From Microbacterium aoyamense (GTDB lineage Bacteria; Actinomycetota; Actinomycetes; Actinomycetales; Microbacteriaceae), in NCBI RefSeq assembly GCF_023155855.1, contig NZ_JAKNUT010000001.1:124001-188000 (forward strand): a DNA stretch of 64,000 nucleotides, given 5' to 3'. Within the stretch, counting starts at the first letter, position 1, and every line of letters starts with the position of its first letter. Below the pieces are notes generated by a model. The model was not told where the DNA came from. It ran no database searches and saw only the letters and a program-made list of their open reading frames with translations. Shown here piece after piece: positions 1 through 8,982 of the stretch. The translations under genes and the position numbers were made by a program.

Positions 1-540
1 GCCCTCATGCTGCTGACCGATGCACGGCGCCCGGCGCGGGTGTCCCGGACGGGCGAGCTCGTGACGCTCGATGAGCAGGACCGCGGGTCGTGGAACCGAC
101 CCATGATCGTCGAGGGGCACGCGCTCGTGCGCGAGCGGATCGCGACCGGCGAACCACCCGGCCGCTATCAGCTCCTCGCCGCCATCAACGCCGTGCACAC
201 CGACGCGCGGTCCGCCGCAGACACCGACTGGTCGCAGATCGTCACGCTCTACGACCGACTGACGATCGCCGACGACTCGCCCATCGTGCGGCTCAACCGA
301 GCCGTCGCCGTCGCCGAAGTCGATGGCCCCGACGTCGCACTCGCAGAGGTCGAGCGACTCGGAGATCACCTCGAGGGCTACCATGCCTTCCACGCCGCCC
401 GCGCCGACCTCCTGCGCCGCATCGGGCGCAGCGACGACTCCCGCGCGGCCTACGAACGCGCCATCCAGCTCGCGGGCAATCCCGCTGAACGGGCGTACCT
501 CACCCGCCGACTCGGGCAGCTCGGCGCGACGTCCGCCTGA
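1..540 (+). CDS. ECF42-type RNA polymerase sigma factor, C-terminal part
   Basis: The gene starts before the window; 179 residues are visible. They match the long C-terminal extension of ECF42-like sigma factors: the conserved segment DARRPAR...LDEQDRGSWNRPMI, then TPR-like helices (RLNRAVAVAEVDGPDVAL, YHAFHAARADLLRRIGR, YERAIQLAGNPAERAYL). The sigma-2 and sigma-4 domains lie upstream and cannot be seen. In this family the extension is thought to replace a separate anti-sigma factor and the gene normally sits beside YCII/DGPF-domain proteins, which would also be upstream. The family call rests on the C-terminus alone but the motif order is characteristic. Confidence 0.85.
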   Translation, partial: ALMLLTDARRPARVSRTGELVTLDEQDRGSWNRPMIVEGHALVRERIATGEPPGRYQLLAAINAVHTDARSAADTDWSQIVTLYDRLTIADDSPIVRLNRAVAVAEVDGPDVALAEVERLGDHLEGYHAFHAARADLLRRIGRSDDSRAAYERAIQLAGNPAERAYLTRRLGQLGATSA

Positions 541-583
541 CACGCCCTGGCGTCCGCACGCCGACGGGTGCACAATGACGGCC

Positions 584-1309
584 ATGGTCGCCGATGCCGC
601 CGATCCGCCCCCTCGAGAGTCCGACGCGCTTCTCGCGCGGAGGGCGCAGATCCTCGCGACCGAGCACTGGGGCCTCCTCGCCGCGCGGGGAACCGCGCAG
701 AGCGAAGTGCTCACTCGGATCACGATCTTCCTGACACTCGTCTCGGCCGGCCTCGTGACGATCGGGCTCCTCGGCCAGGCGACCGGGTTCGCGGGATGGT
801 TCCCCGCCGCCGCGCTGTCGATCCTCGCTTTCCTCGCACTCGTCGGCCTTCTGACGCAGATCCGGGTCTTCAACGTCGCCGAGGACGACATGATGTTCGT
901 CACGGCCATGAACCGGCTGCGCGGCGCCTACGTCGATCTGGACCCGAAGGTCGAGGAGTATTTCCTCGAAGCGACGACCGACGACATGCTCGGGATGCAG
1001 GTCACGTACTCCTTCATGGTCCCCCGAGGCGACGCGAAGGTCATGGGCGGCAGTTCCGCGTTCCTCATCGTGATCGTGAACGCGTGCGTCCTGGGTCTCA
1101 TCCTCGGTGGCCTCGTCGCGCTCACCGACCTGCCCGTCGGCTGGGCGATCACGGCGGGCATCCTGACCGGGCTGCTCGTCATCCTCGGATCGGGCATGTC
1201 GGTCTATCGCGCCTACCTCGACGTCTGGCGACGCTATGAGCCTCGGCGGAGGATGGACGAGCTCCCCGCGTACCTGCGACCGCGATCGCGATCGCGCCAC
1301 TCTCGCTGA
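584..1309 (+). CDS. Four-helix membrane protein, unknown function
   Basis: About 241 residues. Two hydrophobic helices lie at roughly 45-105 (ITIFLTLVSAGLVTIGLL and AALSILAFLALVGLL) and two more at roughly 165-215, separated by a charged loop of about 55 residues (RVFNVAEDDMMFVTAMNRLR). No family name is recognised. The start is uncertain: ATG at 575 is also in frame, but ATG 584 lies 7 bases after a CACAAT hexamer and neither has a Shine-Dalgarno sequence, so a leaderless start at 584 is favoured. The gene ends two bases before the convergent hydrolase at 1311. Confidence 0.7.
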   Translation: MVADAADPPPRESDALLARRAQILATEHWGLLAARGTAQSEVLTRITIFLTLVSAGLVTIGLLGQATGFAGWFPAAALSILAFLALVGLLTQIRVFNVAEDDMMFVTAMNRLRGAYVDLDPKVEEYFLEATTDDMLGMQVTYSFMVPRGDAKVMGGSSAFLIVIVNACVLGLILGGLVALTDLPVGWAITAGILTGLLVILGSGMSVYRAYLDVWRRYEPRRRMDELPAYLRPRSRSRHSR

Positions 1310-1310
1310 A

Positions 1311-2318
1311 TCAGCGCTTCGCGAGCATCGCGGTCGTCCACCGCTCGAGGCGGGCGTAGGCATCCTCCCGCGCTTCGTGGCGCGACAGGAACACATCGTG
1401 CAGGGCGCCGTCGATGCGCTCGATCGTGACGGAGCGACCGAGCTTGAGCGCCGCTCGCGCGATGTCGTCGACCACGAGCACCGTGTCGACCGAGGTGAGG
1501 TCCTCGGTCCAGCGGGTCGGCGGCACGAAGCGCGCCGACAAGAGGACGCAGACCGGAACCGGGATGCCGAGGCCCGCCGCGACGGCCGCATGCCCCGCGA
1601 TGACGGCGTGCATCCATCCGACATGCACCGGCATCGTCTGCGCCGGGCGCCAGTCGAGATTCACCTCGACCGGGTCCTCCGCATCCGCGACCTCGTTCTG
1701 CGCCCTCGTGTAGAAGCCGAGATCGGTCTGCGGCCACAGATCGAAGGGACGGTAGCGGGAATGGATGCCGAGTACCGGCGCGATCGCGGCGCGCGTCGTC
1801 GCGCTGAGCTGGAACTCGAGCCAGGGGCTGTTGAGCACGACGGCGGCGACGTGCTCCCGATGCCGTGCGGCCCAGAGACTCAGCGTCAGACCGCCTGTCG
1901 AGTGCCCCATGAGCACGAGGCGGCGGTCGCCCGCGCCATCGGTGCCGCGGCCCATCGCCTCGAGCGCCGCGGCGATGTCGGCGTCGTAGTCGTGCAGGTC
2001 GGAGATGTAGCCGGGTGTCTGACCGGGCCGCAGGCTCCGACCGTACTTGCGCAGGTCGAGGGCGAAGAAACGCGCGCCGCGCCCGGCCCAGAAGTGCGCG
2101 AGCCGCTTCTGGAAGAAGTAGTCCGACCAGCCGTGGACGTACAGCACGTCGATGTCGGCGAACGGGCGGTGGTCGCCGAAGATCCCGCCGAGGATCGCGT
2201 GCTCGGGCAGAAGCCGAACGACCGTCGCGACGACGTCGCCCTCGTCGTCGACCCCGAGCTCGAGCGTCCGCTGCGCGAACGGCTCGCCGAGGACATCGGG
2301 CACCCAGTCGCTCGTCAT
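1311..2318 (-). CDS. Alpha/beta hydrolase, serine aminopeptidase-like
   Basis: 335-residue alpha/beta hydrolase of the S33/monoacylglycerol lipase-like type. The oxyanion region YVHGWSDYF is at about 60-68, the nucleophile elbow GHSTGG at 138-143 (Ser140), and the likely catalytic histidine His307 lies in ALHDVF near the C-terminus. No signal peptide is seen, so it is probably cytoplasmic. The ATG start is supported by a TAGAGT hexamer (complement at 2325-2330) six bases upstream, the leaderless pattern common in this window. The substrate cannot be deduced; carboxylesterase or lysophospholipase activity is typical of the family. Confidence 0.88.
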   Translation of the reverse strand: MTSDWVPDVLGEPFAQRTLELGVDDEGDVVATVVRLLPEHAILGGIFGDHRPFADIDVLYVHGWSDYFFQKRLAHFWAGRGARFFALDLRKYGRSLRPGQTPGYISDLHDYDADIAAALEAMGRGTDGAGDRRLVLMGHSTGGLTLSLWAARHREHVAAVVLNSPWLEFQLSATTRAAIAPVLGIHSRYRPFDLWPQTDLGFYTRAQNEVADAEDPVEVNLDWRPAQTMPVHVGWMHAVIAGHAAVAAGLGIPVPVCVLLSARFVPPTRWTEDLTSVDTVLVVDDIARAALKLGRSVTIERIDGALHDVFLSRHEAREDAYARLERWTTAMLAKR

Positions 2319-2337
2319 GGCGTCACTCTAGCGGCGC

Positions 2338-3711
2338 CTACTCACCGCGCGAGATCTTCACCATCTCGTCGCGAGGCACGACCTTGATGCGTGCGCGCTC
2401 GTGCGGAGCACCGAGCGCGATCTCGTGCTCGTCGAGGCGGTGCCAGCCGTCGAGATCGGTCCACGCCACCGCACGCTCGGCGAGCAGCGCCGGGATCGCC
2501 TCCTCGGACGGATCCGTCGGCTGCCACCACGAGCCCTGGTCGTTGATGAGATGGCGAACCGTCTCCATCGCGTCGGACTTGGTGTGGCCGATGAGCCCCA
2601 CCGGCCCGCGCTTGATCCAGCCCGTCGCGTACACGCCCGGCACCCGCTCGTTCGAGTCCTTGCGCAGCACCTGACCCTCGTGGTTGGGGATGACGCCGTG
2701 ACGCTTGTCGAACGGAACCCCGTCGAGCGGCGAGCCGAAGTATCCCACCGCGCGATAGATCGCCTGAATGGCGACTTCGCGCAGCTCGCCCGTGCCGACG
2801 ACGCCGCCCTCGCCGTCGGGACGCGTGCGCTCGTAGACGAACGACGCGACACGACCCTCGTCGTCGGTCTTCACCTCGACGGGCTTGGCCCAGAAGTGCA
2901 GGTGCAGTCGACGGGATGCCTCACCTCCGCTGCCGTTGACCGAAGGCCGCTGGCGCCACGACTGCAGCACCCGGTCGATCACCATGACCTGCTTGTTCGA
3001 GGCGATCGCCGCCTTCGAGGCTTCGTCGTAGTCGAAGTCCTCGTCGTAGACGACCATGTCGACGTCGCGCAGCTCGCCGAGCTCGCGCAGCTCGAGCGGT
3101 GTGAACTTCACCTGTGCGGGGCCGCGGCGCCCGAACACGTGCACGTCGGTGACGGGGGATGCCGCGAGCCCCGCGTGCACGTTCTCGGGGATCTCCGTCG
3201 GCAGCAGGTCCTCCGCGTGCTTGGCGAGCATGCGTGCGACGTCGAGAGCGACGTTGCCGTTGCCGATCACGGCGAGCGACTCGGCCTCGAGCGGCCATTC
3301 GCGCGGCACGTCGGGGTGACCGTCGAACCAGCTCACGAAATCGGCCGCCCCGTACGAGCCGACGGCCTCGATGCCCGGGATCTCGAGGTCTGCGTCGTGG
3401 ATCGCTCCGGTCGAGAAGATGACGGCGTTGTAGTGCTTCTTGAGGTCGTCGAGCGTGATGTCCCGCCCGAAGTGCACGTTGCCGAAGATGCGGATGTCGC
3501 CGCGGTCGAGCACTTCGCGCAGAGCCGTGATGATGCCCTTGATGCGAGGGTGATCCGGCGCGACCCCGTAACGGACGAGGCCATAGGGGGCGGGAAGCTG
3601 CTCGAACAGGTCGATCGAGACGTCGAACTTGCGCTCGGCCTTGAGGAGGATGTCGGCGGCGTAGATGCCCGCGGGCCCGGCGCCGACGATCGCGAGTCGG
3701 AGCTTGGTCAT
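2338..3711 (-). CDS. fprA: FprA-type ferredoxin/flavodoxin-NADP+ reductase
   Basis: 457-residue FAD- and NADP-dependent reductase of the adrenodoxin-reductase (FprA) type, moving electrons between NADPH and a ferredoxin in the cytoplasm. The FAD-binding motif GAGPAG is at 10-15, the NADP-binding segment GNGNVALDVAR at 150-160, and the conserved C-terminal ATGWIKRGP motif is present; length is normal for the family. A Shine-Dalgarno AAGGA precedes ATG 3711 by about 8 bases. It is the last gene of a co-directional run menG-polyprenyl synthase-fprA (42-base gap), which suggests co-transcription with menaquinone genes without proving a role there. Confidence 0.93.
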   Translation of the reverse strand: MTKLRLAIVGAGPAGIYAADILLKAERKFDVSIDLFEQLPAPYGLVRYGVAPDHPRIKGIITALREVLDRGDIRIFGNVHFGRDITLDDLKKHYNAVIFSTGAIHDADLEIPGIEAVGSYGAADFVSWFDGHPDVPREWPLEAESLAVIGNGNVALDVARMLAKHAEDLLPTEIPENVHAGLAASPVTDVHVFGRRGPAQVKFTPLELRELGELRDVDMVVYDEDFDYDEASKAAIASNKQVMVIDRVLQSWRQRPSVNGSGGEASRRLHLHFWAKPVEVKTDDEGRVASFVYERTRPDGEGGVVGTGELREVAIQAIYRAVGYFGSPLDGVPFDKRHGVIPNHEGQVLRKDSNERVPGVYATGWIKRGPVGLIGHTKSDAMETVRHLINDQGSWWQPTDPSEEAIPALLAERAVAWTDLDGWHRLDEHEIALGAPHERARIKVVPRDEMVKISRGE

Positions 3712-3753
3712 GGAGAGTCCTTCAGTCGTCGGTGGCGCGCGTGAAGCGCGGTA

Positions 3754-4809
3754 CTAGCTGGAGCGGTCGGCGACGGCCTGCGCGAAACGCGTGAGCGCTT
3801 CCTTCACGGCTCCGTCGGGAACCGGTGCGAGGGCGTCGATCGCTTCGCGCGACCACGCGTTCGCGAGGTCGAGGGTCGCCTGCGTGGCTTCGTGCTCGCG
3901 CAGTCGCGCGAGCGGCTCGTCGAGGATCGCGGGGTCGGCGCCCTCGGCGATGCGGGCGACGCCGTCGTCGATCGCCGCATGGAGGGCGATGGATTCGGCA
4001 TCCGTCCGTTGCCCGAGGAGCAGGTACGGCATCGTGGGGACGCCGGCGCGCAGGTCGGTGCCGGGCACCTTGCCCGTCTCGTCCGGGTCTGCCGACAGGT
4101 CGATGACGTCATCCAGCAGCTGGAATGCGACACCGGCCTTCTCGCCGAACGTGATCATGGGCTGCTCGAGCTCGGTCGGGCCGTTCGAGAAGATGACGCC
4201 GGCCTGGGCCGCGGCGGCGATGAGCGAGCCGGTCTTGTCGGACAGCACCTGCAGGTAGAACGCGACCGGGTCGTCGTCGTCGCCGGGCCCGATCGTCTCG
4301 TGCATCTGTCCGAGCACGAGGCGTTCGAAGGTGTCGGCCTGCAGCTGGATCGCCTGGTTCCCGTGGCGGGCCATGATCTGGCTCGCGCGGGAGAAGAGCA
4401 GGTCGCCCGTCAGGATCGCGACGTTGTTGCCCCATACCGCGTGCGCGCTGGGCACACCGCGGCGCTTGTCCGCGGTATCCATCACGTCGTCGTGGTACAG
4501 CGACCCGAGGTGCGTCATCTCGAGCGCCGTCGCACCCTCGATGACGGCCTGCGTCGCCCCGTCGCCCAGTTGGGCGGTGAGCAGAGCGAGCATCGGCCTG
4601 ACGCGCTTGCCTCCCGCTTCGTACAGGTAGCGGCTCGTGGCGTCGGCGAGGGCGTCCGTCACGCGGAGCTCGTTCGCCAGCGATTCGTCGACGCGCTCGA
4701 GGCCGGCTTCGACGGTGGCGAGGAGTCGCCGGGAGCGCGGGCCCGCGAAGATGCGGTCGGTCAAGCCCAGCTTGCCCGCGATCCGCGAGCCCGGAGCTGA
4801 GGGAGTCAC
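3754..4809 (-). CDS. Long-chain polyprenyl diphosphate synthase
   Basis: 351-residue trans-prenyltransferase that elongates isoprenoid diphosphate chains. Both aspartate-rich motifs are intact: DDVMD at 107-111 (first, followed by the KRR basic pair) and DDVID at 233-237 (second). Its position directly behind menG and inside a menaquinone region indicates that it makes the menaquinone side chain (heptaprenyl to nonaprenyl range in this group); chain length cannot be read reliably. GTG start; a TAGGCT hexamer (complement at 4816-4821) sits 6 bases upstream and overlaps the menG stop codon, so the gene may have its own leaderless promoter as well as read-through. Confidence 0.92.
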   Translation of the reverse strand: MTPSAPGSRIAGKLGLTDRIFAGPRSRRLLATVEAGLERVDESLANELRVTDALADATSRYLYEAGGKRVRPMLALLTAQLGDGATQAVIEGATALEMTHLGSLYHDDVMDTADKRRGVPSAHAVWGNNVAILTGDLLFSRASQIMARHGNQAIQLQADTFERLVLGQMHETIGPGDDDDPVAFYLQVLSDKTGSLIAAAAQAGVIFSNGPTELEQPMITFGEKAGVAFQLLDDVIDLSADPDETGKVPGTDLRAGVPTMPYLLLGQRTDAESIALHAAIDDGVARIAEGADPAILDEPLARLREHEATQATLDLANAWSREAIDALAPVPDGAVKEALTRFAQAVADRSS

Positions 4810-4818
4810 GGGTCCAGC

Positions 4819-5553
4819 CTACCGGGCGGGCTCAGCGGCCGGTTTCTTCGCCCGGTGAAGTGCGACGATCCCGAACGAGAGGTTGCGGTAGGCGACCTCG
4901 CTCCAGCCCGCCTGGCGGATCCAGCTCGACAGCGTCGGTTGATCGGGCCAATCCCGGATCGACTCGTTGAGGTAGTCGTACGCTTCGGCGTTGGAGCTCA
5001 TCGCCCGCGCGACGACAGGCAGGATGCGGTCGTTGTAGAACCGGTACAGCCCGTTGAAGGCGGGCGAGGGCGGATGCGAGAACTCGCAGACGACCAGGGT
5101 CCCGCCCGGCTTCGTCACGCGCAGCAGTTCGGCGATCGCCTTCTTCGGCTCGTTCACGTTGCGCAGACCGAACGACATCGTGACGGTGTCGAACGAGTCG
5201 TCGTCGAACGGCAGGGCCGTCGCATCCGCCTCTTCGAAAGTGAGATTCGGGATGCCGGAGTGCCGCCTCCGGCCTTCAGCGATCATTCCGGGCGAGAAGT
5301 CCGCCGCGACGACCTCGGCGCCGCTGCGGGCGAGCGAGACGCTCGACGCCCCCGTTCCCGCGGCGAGGTCCAGGATGCGTTGACCGGGTCGCGGTGCGAC
5401 CGCGCGGGTGGTGGCGACGCGCCAGAGGCGGTCGTTGCCGAGGCTGAGGACGTCGTTGGTGAGGTCGTAGCGCTGCGCGACCTGGTCGAACATGCCACTG
5501 ACCTTCGCCGGATCCTTGTGGAGGTCGGCGCGGTTGGGCTGGGGCTCGGTCAC
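4819..5553 (-). CDS. menG: Demethylmenaquinone methyltransferase
   Basis: 244-residue class I SAM methyltransferase of the UbiE/MenG family, catalysing the final C-methylation of demethylmenaquinone. SAM motif I LDLAAGTG lies at 61-68, post-[10 protein letters not shown] follows, and the family signatures [13 protein letters not shown] near the N-terminus and TMSFGLRNV in the middle are present. Start GTG 5553 has TAGACT (complement at 5560-5565) six bases upstream. The next gene in the same direction, the polyprenyl synthase, begins 9 bases after the stop. No ubiquinone genes are seen, so menaquinone is the expected substrate. Confidence 0.95.
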   Translation of the reverse strand: MTEPQPNRADLHKDPAKVSGMFDQVAQRYDLTNDVLSLGNDRLWRVATTRAVAPRPGQRILDLAAGTGASSVSLARSGAEVVAADFSPGMIAEGRRRHSGIPNLTFEEADATALPFDDDSFDTVTMSFGLRNVNEPKKAIAELLRVTKPGGTLVVCEFSHPPSPAFNGLYRFYNDRILPVVARAMSSNAEAYDYLNESIRDWPDQPTLSSWIRQAGWSEVAYRNLSFGIVALHRAKKPAAEPAR

Positions 5554-5557
5554 CCGA

Positions 5558-6106
5558 TCAGTCTAGGTTCAGTGCGGCGAGGCGCTCGAGCCAGCGGTCG
5601 CCCGTCGCGACGTCGAACGGCGGCTCGCCGGCATCCACCCGCCGCTCGAGGTCGACGGCGCGCGACTCGAGCTTCTCGACGATCTCGAGCGGGTAGCCGT
5701 AGGCGACACGGTGCTCGTCCCACTCGTCCTGATCGTCGATGAACAGTCCGCGTTCGTCGACGGCCAGCACGACGTCGAGGTCCATGTCGATGCCGGTGGG
5801 CTCGTCGCCCTCCCACTTCGCATCCCACGAGATGTCGATGTAGATGCGGTACCTCGCCGGTGGCACCTGGTTGATCGTCACGACGTACTCGCCGTTCGGC
5901 GGCAGGAGCGTCACGTTGGGGCCGTCCACTGTGAAGTCGCGCCCCGGACGGTGGCTCCGCCATCCCGTCGGCTGACCGAACCAGTCGCCCCACTCATCGG
6001 AGCCGAGGTAGACGCAGTCGTGCGCCCAGTGCGGTCCGCCGTCCCACTTGCGCCAGCGGAACACGAGCCGCGTGCCCGGCTCGGGACGGACGGGGATCAC
6101 GCTCAT
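5558..6106 (-). CDS. DUF402 domain protein
   Basis: 182 residues. The DUF402 core is clear: a beta-rich segment ending [17 protein letters not shown], then [22 protein letters not shown] and an [13 protein letters not shown] helix. Characterised relatives with this fold include FomD and nucleoside diphosphate phosphatases, but others are unstudied and no activity is assigned. The gene ends 4 bases before the menG start and could be co-transcribed with it. Start ATG 6106 has TAGACT (complement at 6113-6118) six bases upstream; this hexamer overlaps the divergent menF -10 element. Confidence 0.85.
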   Translation of the reverse strand: MSVIPVRPEPGTRLVFRWRKWDGGPHWAHDCVYLGSDEWGDWFGQPTGWRSHRPGRDFTVDGPNVTLLPPNGEYVVTINQVPPARYRIYIDISWDAKWEGDEPTGIDMDLDVVLAVDERGLFIDDQDEWDEHRVAYGYPLEIVEKLESRAVDLERRVDAGEPPFDVATGDRWLERLAALNLD

Positions 6107-6112
6107 CCTGCG

Positions 6113-6122
6113 AGTCTAGAGT
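6113..6122. promoter_or_regulatory. Overlapping divergent -10 hexamers
   Basis: The ten bases AGTCTAGAGT carry TAGAGT on the plus strand (6117-6122, six bases before menF GTG) and TAGACT on the minus strand (6113-6118, six bases before the DUF402 ATG). Both spacings fit leaderless transcripts. Because the two hexamers share two bases, RNA polymerase could not occupy both promoters at once. Confidence 0.55.
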
Positions 6123-6128
6123 TGAAGC

Positions 6129-7424
6129 GTGACCGATCCGACCCGCCCGCCGCGACTGGTCGCACACACGCAGGAAGTCGATGCGATCGACGATCTGATC
6201 TCGTACGCGTCGCCCGACGAGCCGCTCGCGTTCCTGCGGCGCGGCGACGGCATCGTCGGGATCGGGCGCCCCGTCGCCGGGTTCTCGCCCTACACGCGCC
6301 TCGGCGGCCCGCACGACCCGTCCCACGCCGACGGGTGGCGATGGCTGTGCTCCGATGCCCGCGTCCACGACGAGGTGCGACTGCCTGGGACCGGTCTCGT
6401 CGCCTTCGGCGCCTTCCCCTTCGACGCGCGCTCCGAGCGCTCCCCCGCGCTCGTCGTGCCTCCGCTCGTGATCGGTCGCCGCGACGGACGCTCGTGGATC
6501 ACGCGCATCCACAGCCTCGACGCCGTCGTCGCGGACGAGAAGCCTGCCTTCGAGCCGCAGCCGTACGGTCCGTACTGGTCGGCGACGCTCGGACCGGGAC
6601 GCTTGGATCCCGAAGGCTACGAGGCGGCCGTGCAGATCGGACTCGAGGCGATCGCGGCCGGCACTGTCGACAAAGTCGTGCTGGCTCGCGATCTCGTCGG
6701 CACGATCCCCGTCGGCGCCGACCTGCGGCGCCTCCTGCGCGCGCTGTCGACGGGGTACCCCGATACGTGGACCTTCGCCGTCGACGGGCTCATCGGCGCG
6801 AGCCCCGAGACGCTGGTCACGGTCGCGGGCGGAACCGTGACGGCCCGTGTGCTCGCCGGCACGGCTCCGCGCGGCGCCGACGCGCAGGAAGACGCCGCGG
6901 CATCCCTCGCCCTCGCGGCGAGCACGAAGGACCTCGACGAGCACCGCTATGCGGTGCAGAGCGTCCTCGAGGTGCTCGAGCCCCACACGCGGTCGCTGCA
7001 GGCGGACTCGGCGCCGTTCACACTCGAGCTGCCCAACCTGTGGCACCTCGCAACGGACGTCGCCGGCGACCTCGACGACGGTGCTTCCGCGCTCGATCTG
7101 GTGGCGGGGCTGCACCCGACGGCGGCGGTGGCCGGCACGCCGACGGATGCCGCGATCGAGCTCATCCGGCGGATCGAGCCGTTCGACCGCGGTCGCTACG
7201 CCGGCCCCGTCGGGTGGGTCGACGCCAACGGCGACGGGGAATGGGCGATCGCATTGCGCTGCGCGCAGGTCGGCTCACCGCCCCTGCGGAGCTTCTCGGC
7301 TTACTCCGACACGATCCCGGTCGTCGCGCACGCCGGCGCGGGGATCGTCGCGGGCAGCGAGCCCGAGACCGAACTGCTCGAGACGCGGGTGAAGTTCCGC
7401 CCGATCGTCGACGCCCTGGCCTAG
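6129..7424 (+). CDS. menF: Isochorismate synthase
   Basis: 431-residue chorismate-binding enzyme converting chorismate to isochorismate, the entry step of menaquinone synthesis. The C-terminal half has the family signatures: GLEAIAAGTVDKVVLARDL, GASPETLV, ARVLAGTAPRG and the Mg-binding end region TPTDAAIELIRRIEPFDRGRYAGPVGW (given from about 338; key residues E, R, G, P). The rest of the menaquinone pathway nearby argues for MenF over a siderophore EntC homologue. GTG start 6129 lies 6 bases after TAGAGT (6117-6122). Its stop overlaps the stop of the convergent gene at 7421 within the palindrome CTAG. Confidence 0.92.
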   Translation: MTDPTRPPRLVAHTQEVDAIDDLISYASPDEPLAFLRRGDGIVGIGRPVAGFSPYTRLGGPHDPSHADGWRWLCSDARVHDEVRLPGTGLVAFGAFPFDARSERSPALVVPPLVIGRRDGRSWITRIHSLDAVVADEKPAFEPQPYGPYWSATLGPGRLDPEGYEAAVQIGLEAIAAGTVDKVVLARDLVGTIPVGADLRRLLRALSTGYPDTWTFAVDGLIGASPETLVTVAGGTVTARVLAGTAPRGADAQEDAAASLALAASTKDLDEHRYAVQSVLEVLEPHTRSLQADSAPFTLELPNLWHLATDVAGDLDDGASALDLVAGLHPTAAVAGTPTDAAIELIRRIEPFDRGRYAGPVGWVDANGDGEWAIALRCAQVGSPPLRSFSAYSDTIPVVAHAGAGIVAGSEPETELLETRVKFRPIVDALA

Positions 7425-8077
7425 ACGCCCTGCAGGTCGGCTGTCACGCGCGTCCGCGTCGGCGCGCCGATGCGTGCCACGCCGACGGCGAGCGCCGAGA
7501 GCGTCGCGAGCGTGACGAGGATCAGCGCGCGCTGCACGAGACCCGCGACGCCGACGTTGCCGCCTGCTCCGGTCGCGTCGAAGATCCCCATGAAGATCGC
7601 GAAGAGGACGAGGGATGCCGCGCCGCCGCCGATCCCGATGAGACCCAGCGTCGGCGACTCGAGGCGCACCGCGAGCCCCGCGAGCACGAACCCGACCGCG
7701 GGCAGCGGCACGGCGAGGAGGAAGCCCGACAGGTGTAGCATCATCGACTCGAGGGTGAAAGCACCGCACACGATCATGCCGACGCCCGAGAGCACCATGA
7801 GCACGACCGCGGTGCGGCCGAGTCCTCCCCGACGCCACCACGCGCGAGCGGTCGCGAGCGTGCCCACGAGCACGAGCAGCCCGCCGACGATGAACGCCGC
7901 GTTCATCGTCGGGCCGGTGACGCCCAGGCCGAGCCCGCTCACGGGCTGGCTGATCCAGGAGTACGGGGCGATCGTGTGGCCGAAGAGCTCGTACCCGGGG
8001 CTCACGGCGCCGAGCACGATCCACGCGAGCGTGAAGATCGCGGTTCCTGCGACCGTGAGCCAGGAAAGCGCGCGCAT
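7421..8077 (-). CDS. DUF998-like membrane protein
   Basis: 218 residues with about six hydrophobic helices (WLTVAGTAIFTLAWIVLGA, NAAFIVGGLLVLVGTLA, VVLMVLSGVGMIVCGAF and three more). The segment YSWISQPVSGLGLGVTG and the TLESMMLHLSGFLL region resemble DUF998 proteins. Function unknown. It is the third gene of a PadR operon: start ATG overlaps the stop of the preceding permease-prefix gene as TGATG. Its stop overlaps the menF stop. Confidence 0.75.
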   Translation of the reverse strand: MRALSWLTVAGTAIFTLAWIVLGAVSPGYELFGHTIAPYSWISQPVSGLGLGVTGPTMNAAFIVGGLLVLVGTLATARAWWRRGGLGRTAVVLMVLSGVGMIVCGAFTLESMMLHLSGFLLAVPLPAVGFVLAGLAVRLESPTLGLIGIGGGAASLVLFAIFMGIFDATGAGGNVGVAGLVQRALILVTLATLSALAVGVARIGAPTRTRVTADLQGV

Positions 8078-8979
8078 CAGCCGGCCGACCGTTCGCTCTT
8101 GTCGGGGGCGAAGAGCATGCGGGCGAGGACGAGCATCATGACCGCGAAGCCGCCCGCGAAAGCGAGGGGCGCCCACCACCAGCCGACGGTGAAGATGAGC
8201 ACGGCGATGATCGCGAAGGTCACGAGCCAGATGACGGCCGAATAGATGCCGAAGCGCGCGGCGGTCTCGGGCTCGCGCTCGAAGCGGTTCGCGGGCACGC
8301 TCGCGCGCGCCTGACGGGTCCACGCCTTGCGACGATTGGTCTGGCTCGCGCCAAGGAACGCGAACAGCACGATCGAGGCGATCACGCCGAGCGCGGCGAA
8401 GACGATGCACCAGATCGGCAATGCGCCGACGGCGACCATGAACCCGAAGAACAGGCCGAGGGAGGCGAGGAAGGTCGCCGCGGCGAACTCGCCCGCCCTG
8501 TTCCCGGGCATCGGGTGGTTCGTGGTGGTCTCCTGGGCCAGCGAGTCGCCCACGAGGAGTCCGAGAGCCGTCGATGCCATGCTGAAGAAGCCGATGACCG
8601 GCCCGATCACGACGGGCAGAACGCCCGTCGACCCGAGGATGCCGAGCACGATTCCGACGACCGCCACGATCGACCAGACGACGGCCCGCACGACGTAGCC
8701 GACCTTGGGGCGCACGTGATAGCGCTGCTGCAGGGCGGCGTAGTCGCTGGATGACGCGGCGGGCGCGGCATCCGGAATCTCCCCGAGGAGTTCGCGCACA
8801 TCGCCGAGCTCCGCCACGGCGGTGCGCGCCGAATCGGAGGGAGCGACGCCGGATGCCTCGAGCTCCGCCGCGCGGGCGACGAGGTTGGCGCGCACTTCCT
8901 CTTTCAGATCCTGCGCGTCGGGCGTCATCTCGACGCCGGCGAACGCTTCGTCGAGCAGACGGTGGATGTCTGTGTTCAT
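8077..8979 (-). CDS. Permease-prefix domain membrane protein
   Basis: 300 residues. The N-terminal 90 residues form the soluble permease-prefix helical domain found next to PadR regulators (DIHRLLDEAF, LKEEVRANLVARAAELEA, DSARTAVAELGDVRELLGEIP). Six hydrophobic helices follow, starting with VVRAVVWSIVAVVGIVLGIL. A dimeric regulatory or transport role is usually assumed for such proteins but none is shown. Three bases separate it from the upstream padR and one base overlaps the downstream DUF998-like gene, so the three form one transcript. Confidence 0.82.
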   Translation of the reverse strand: MNTDIHRLLDEAFAGVEMTPDAQDLKEEVRANLVARAAELEASGVAPSDSARTAVAELGDVRELLGEIPDAAPAASSSDYAALQQRYHVRPKVGYVVRAVVWSIVAVVGIVLGILGSTGVLPVVIGPVIGFFSMASTALGLLVGDSLAQETTTNHPMPGNRAGEFAAATFLASLGLFFGFMVAVGALPIWCIVFAALGVIASIVLFAFLGASQTNRRKAWTRQARASVPANRFEREPETAARFGIYSAVIWLVTFAIIAVLIFTVGWWWAPLAFAGGFAVMMLVLARMLFAPDKSERSAG

Positions 8980-8982
8980 GAT

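Noticed and set aside
5711..7738. Very long open frames opposite menF and neighbours (also 9335-12196 and 22675-25452)
   Set aside because: Arg/Ala/Pro-rich translations antiparallel to well-identified genes; a usual by-product of high GC.
8077..8410. Longer N-terminal extension of the DUF998-like gene
   Set aside because: The frame stays open to 8410, but the extension overlaps the permease-prefix gene and is Arg-rich; ATG 8077 in TGATG overlap is the logical start.
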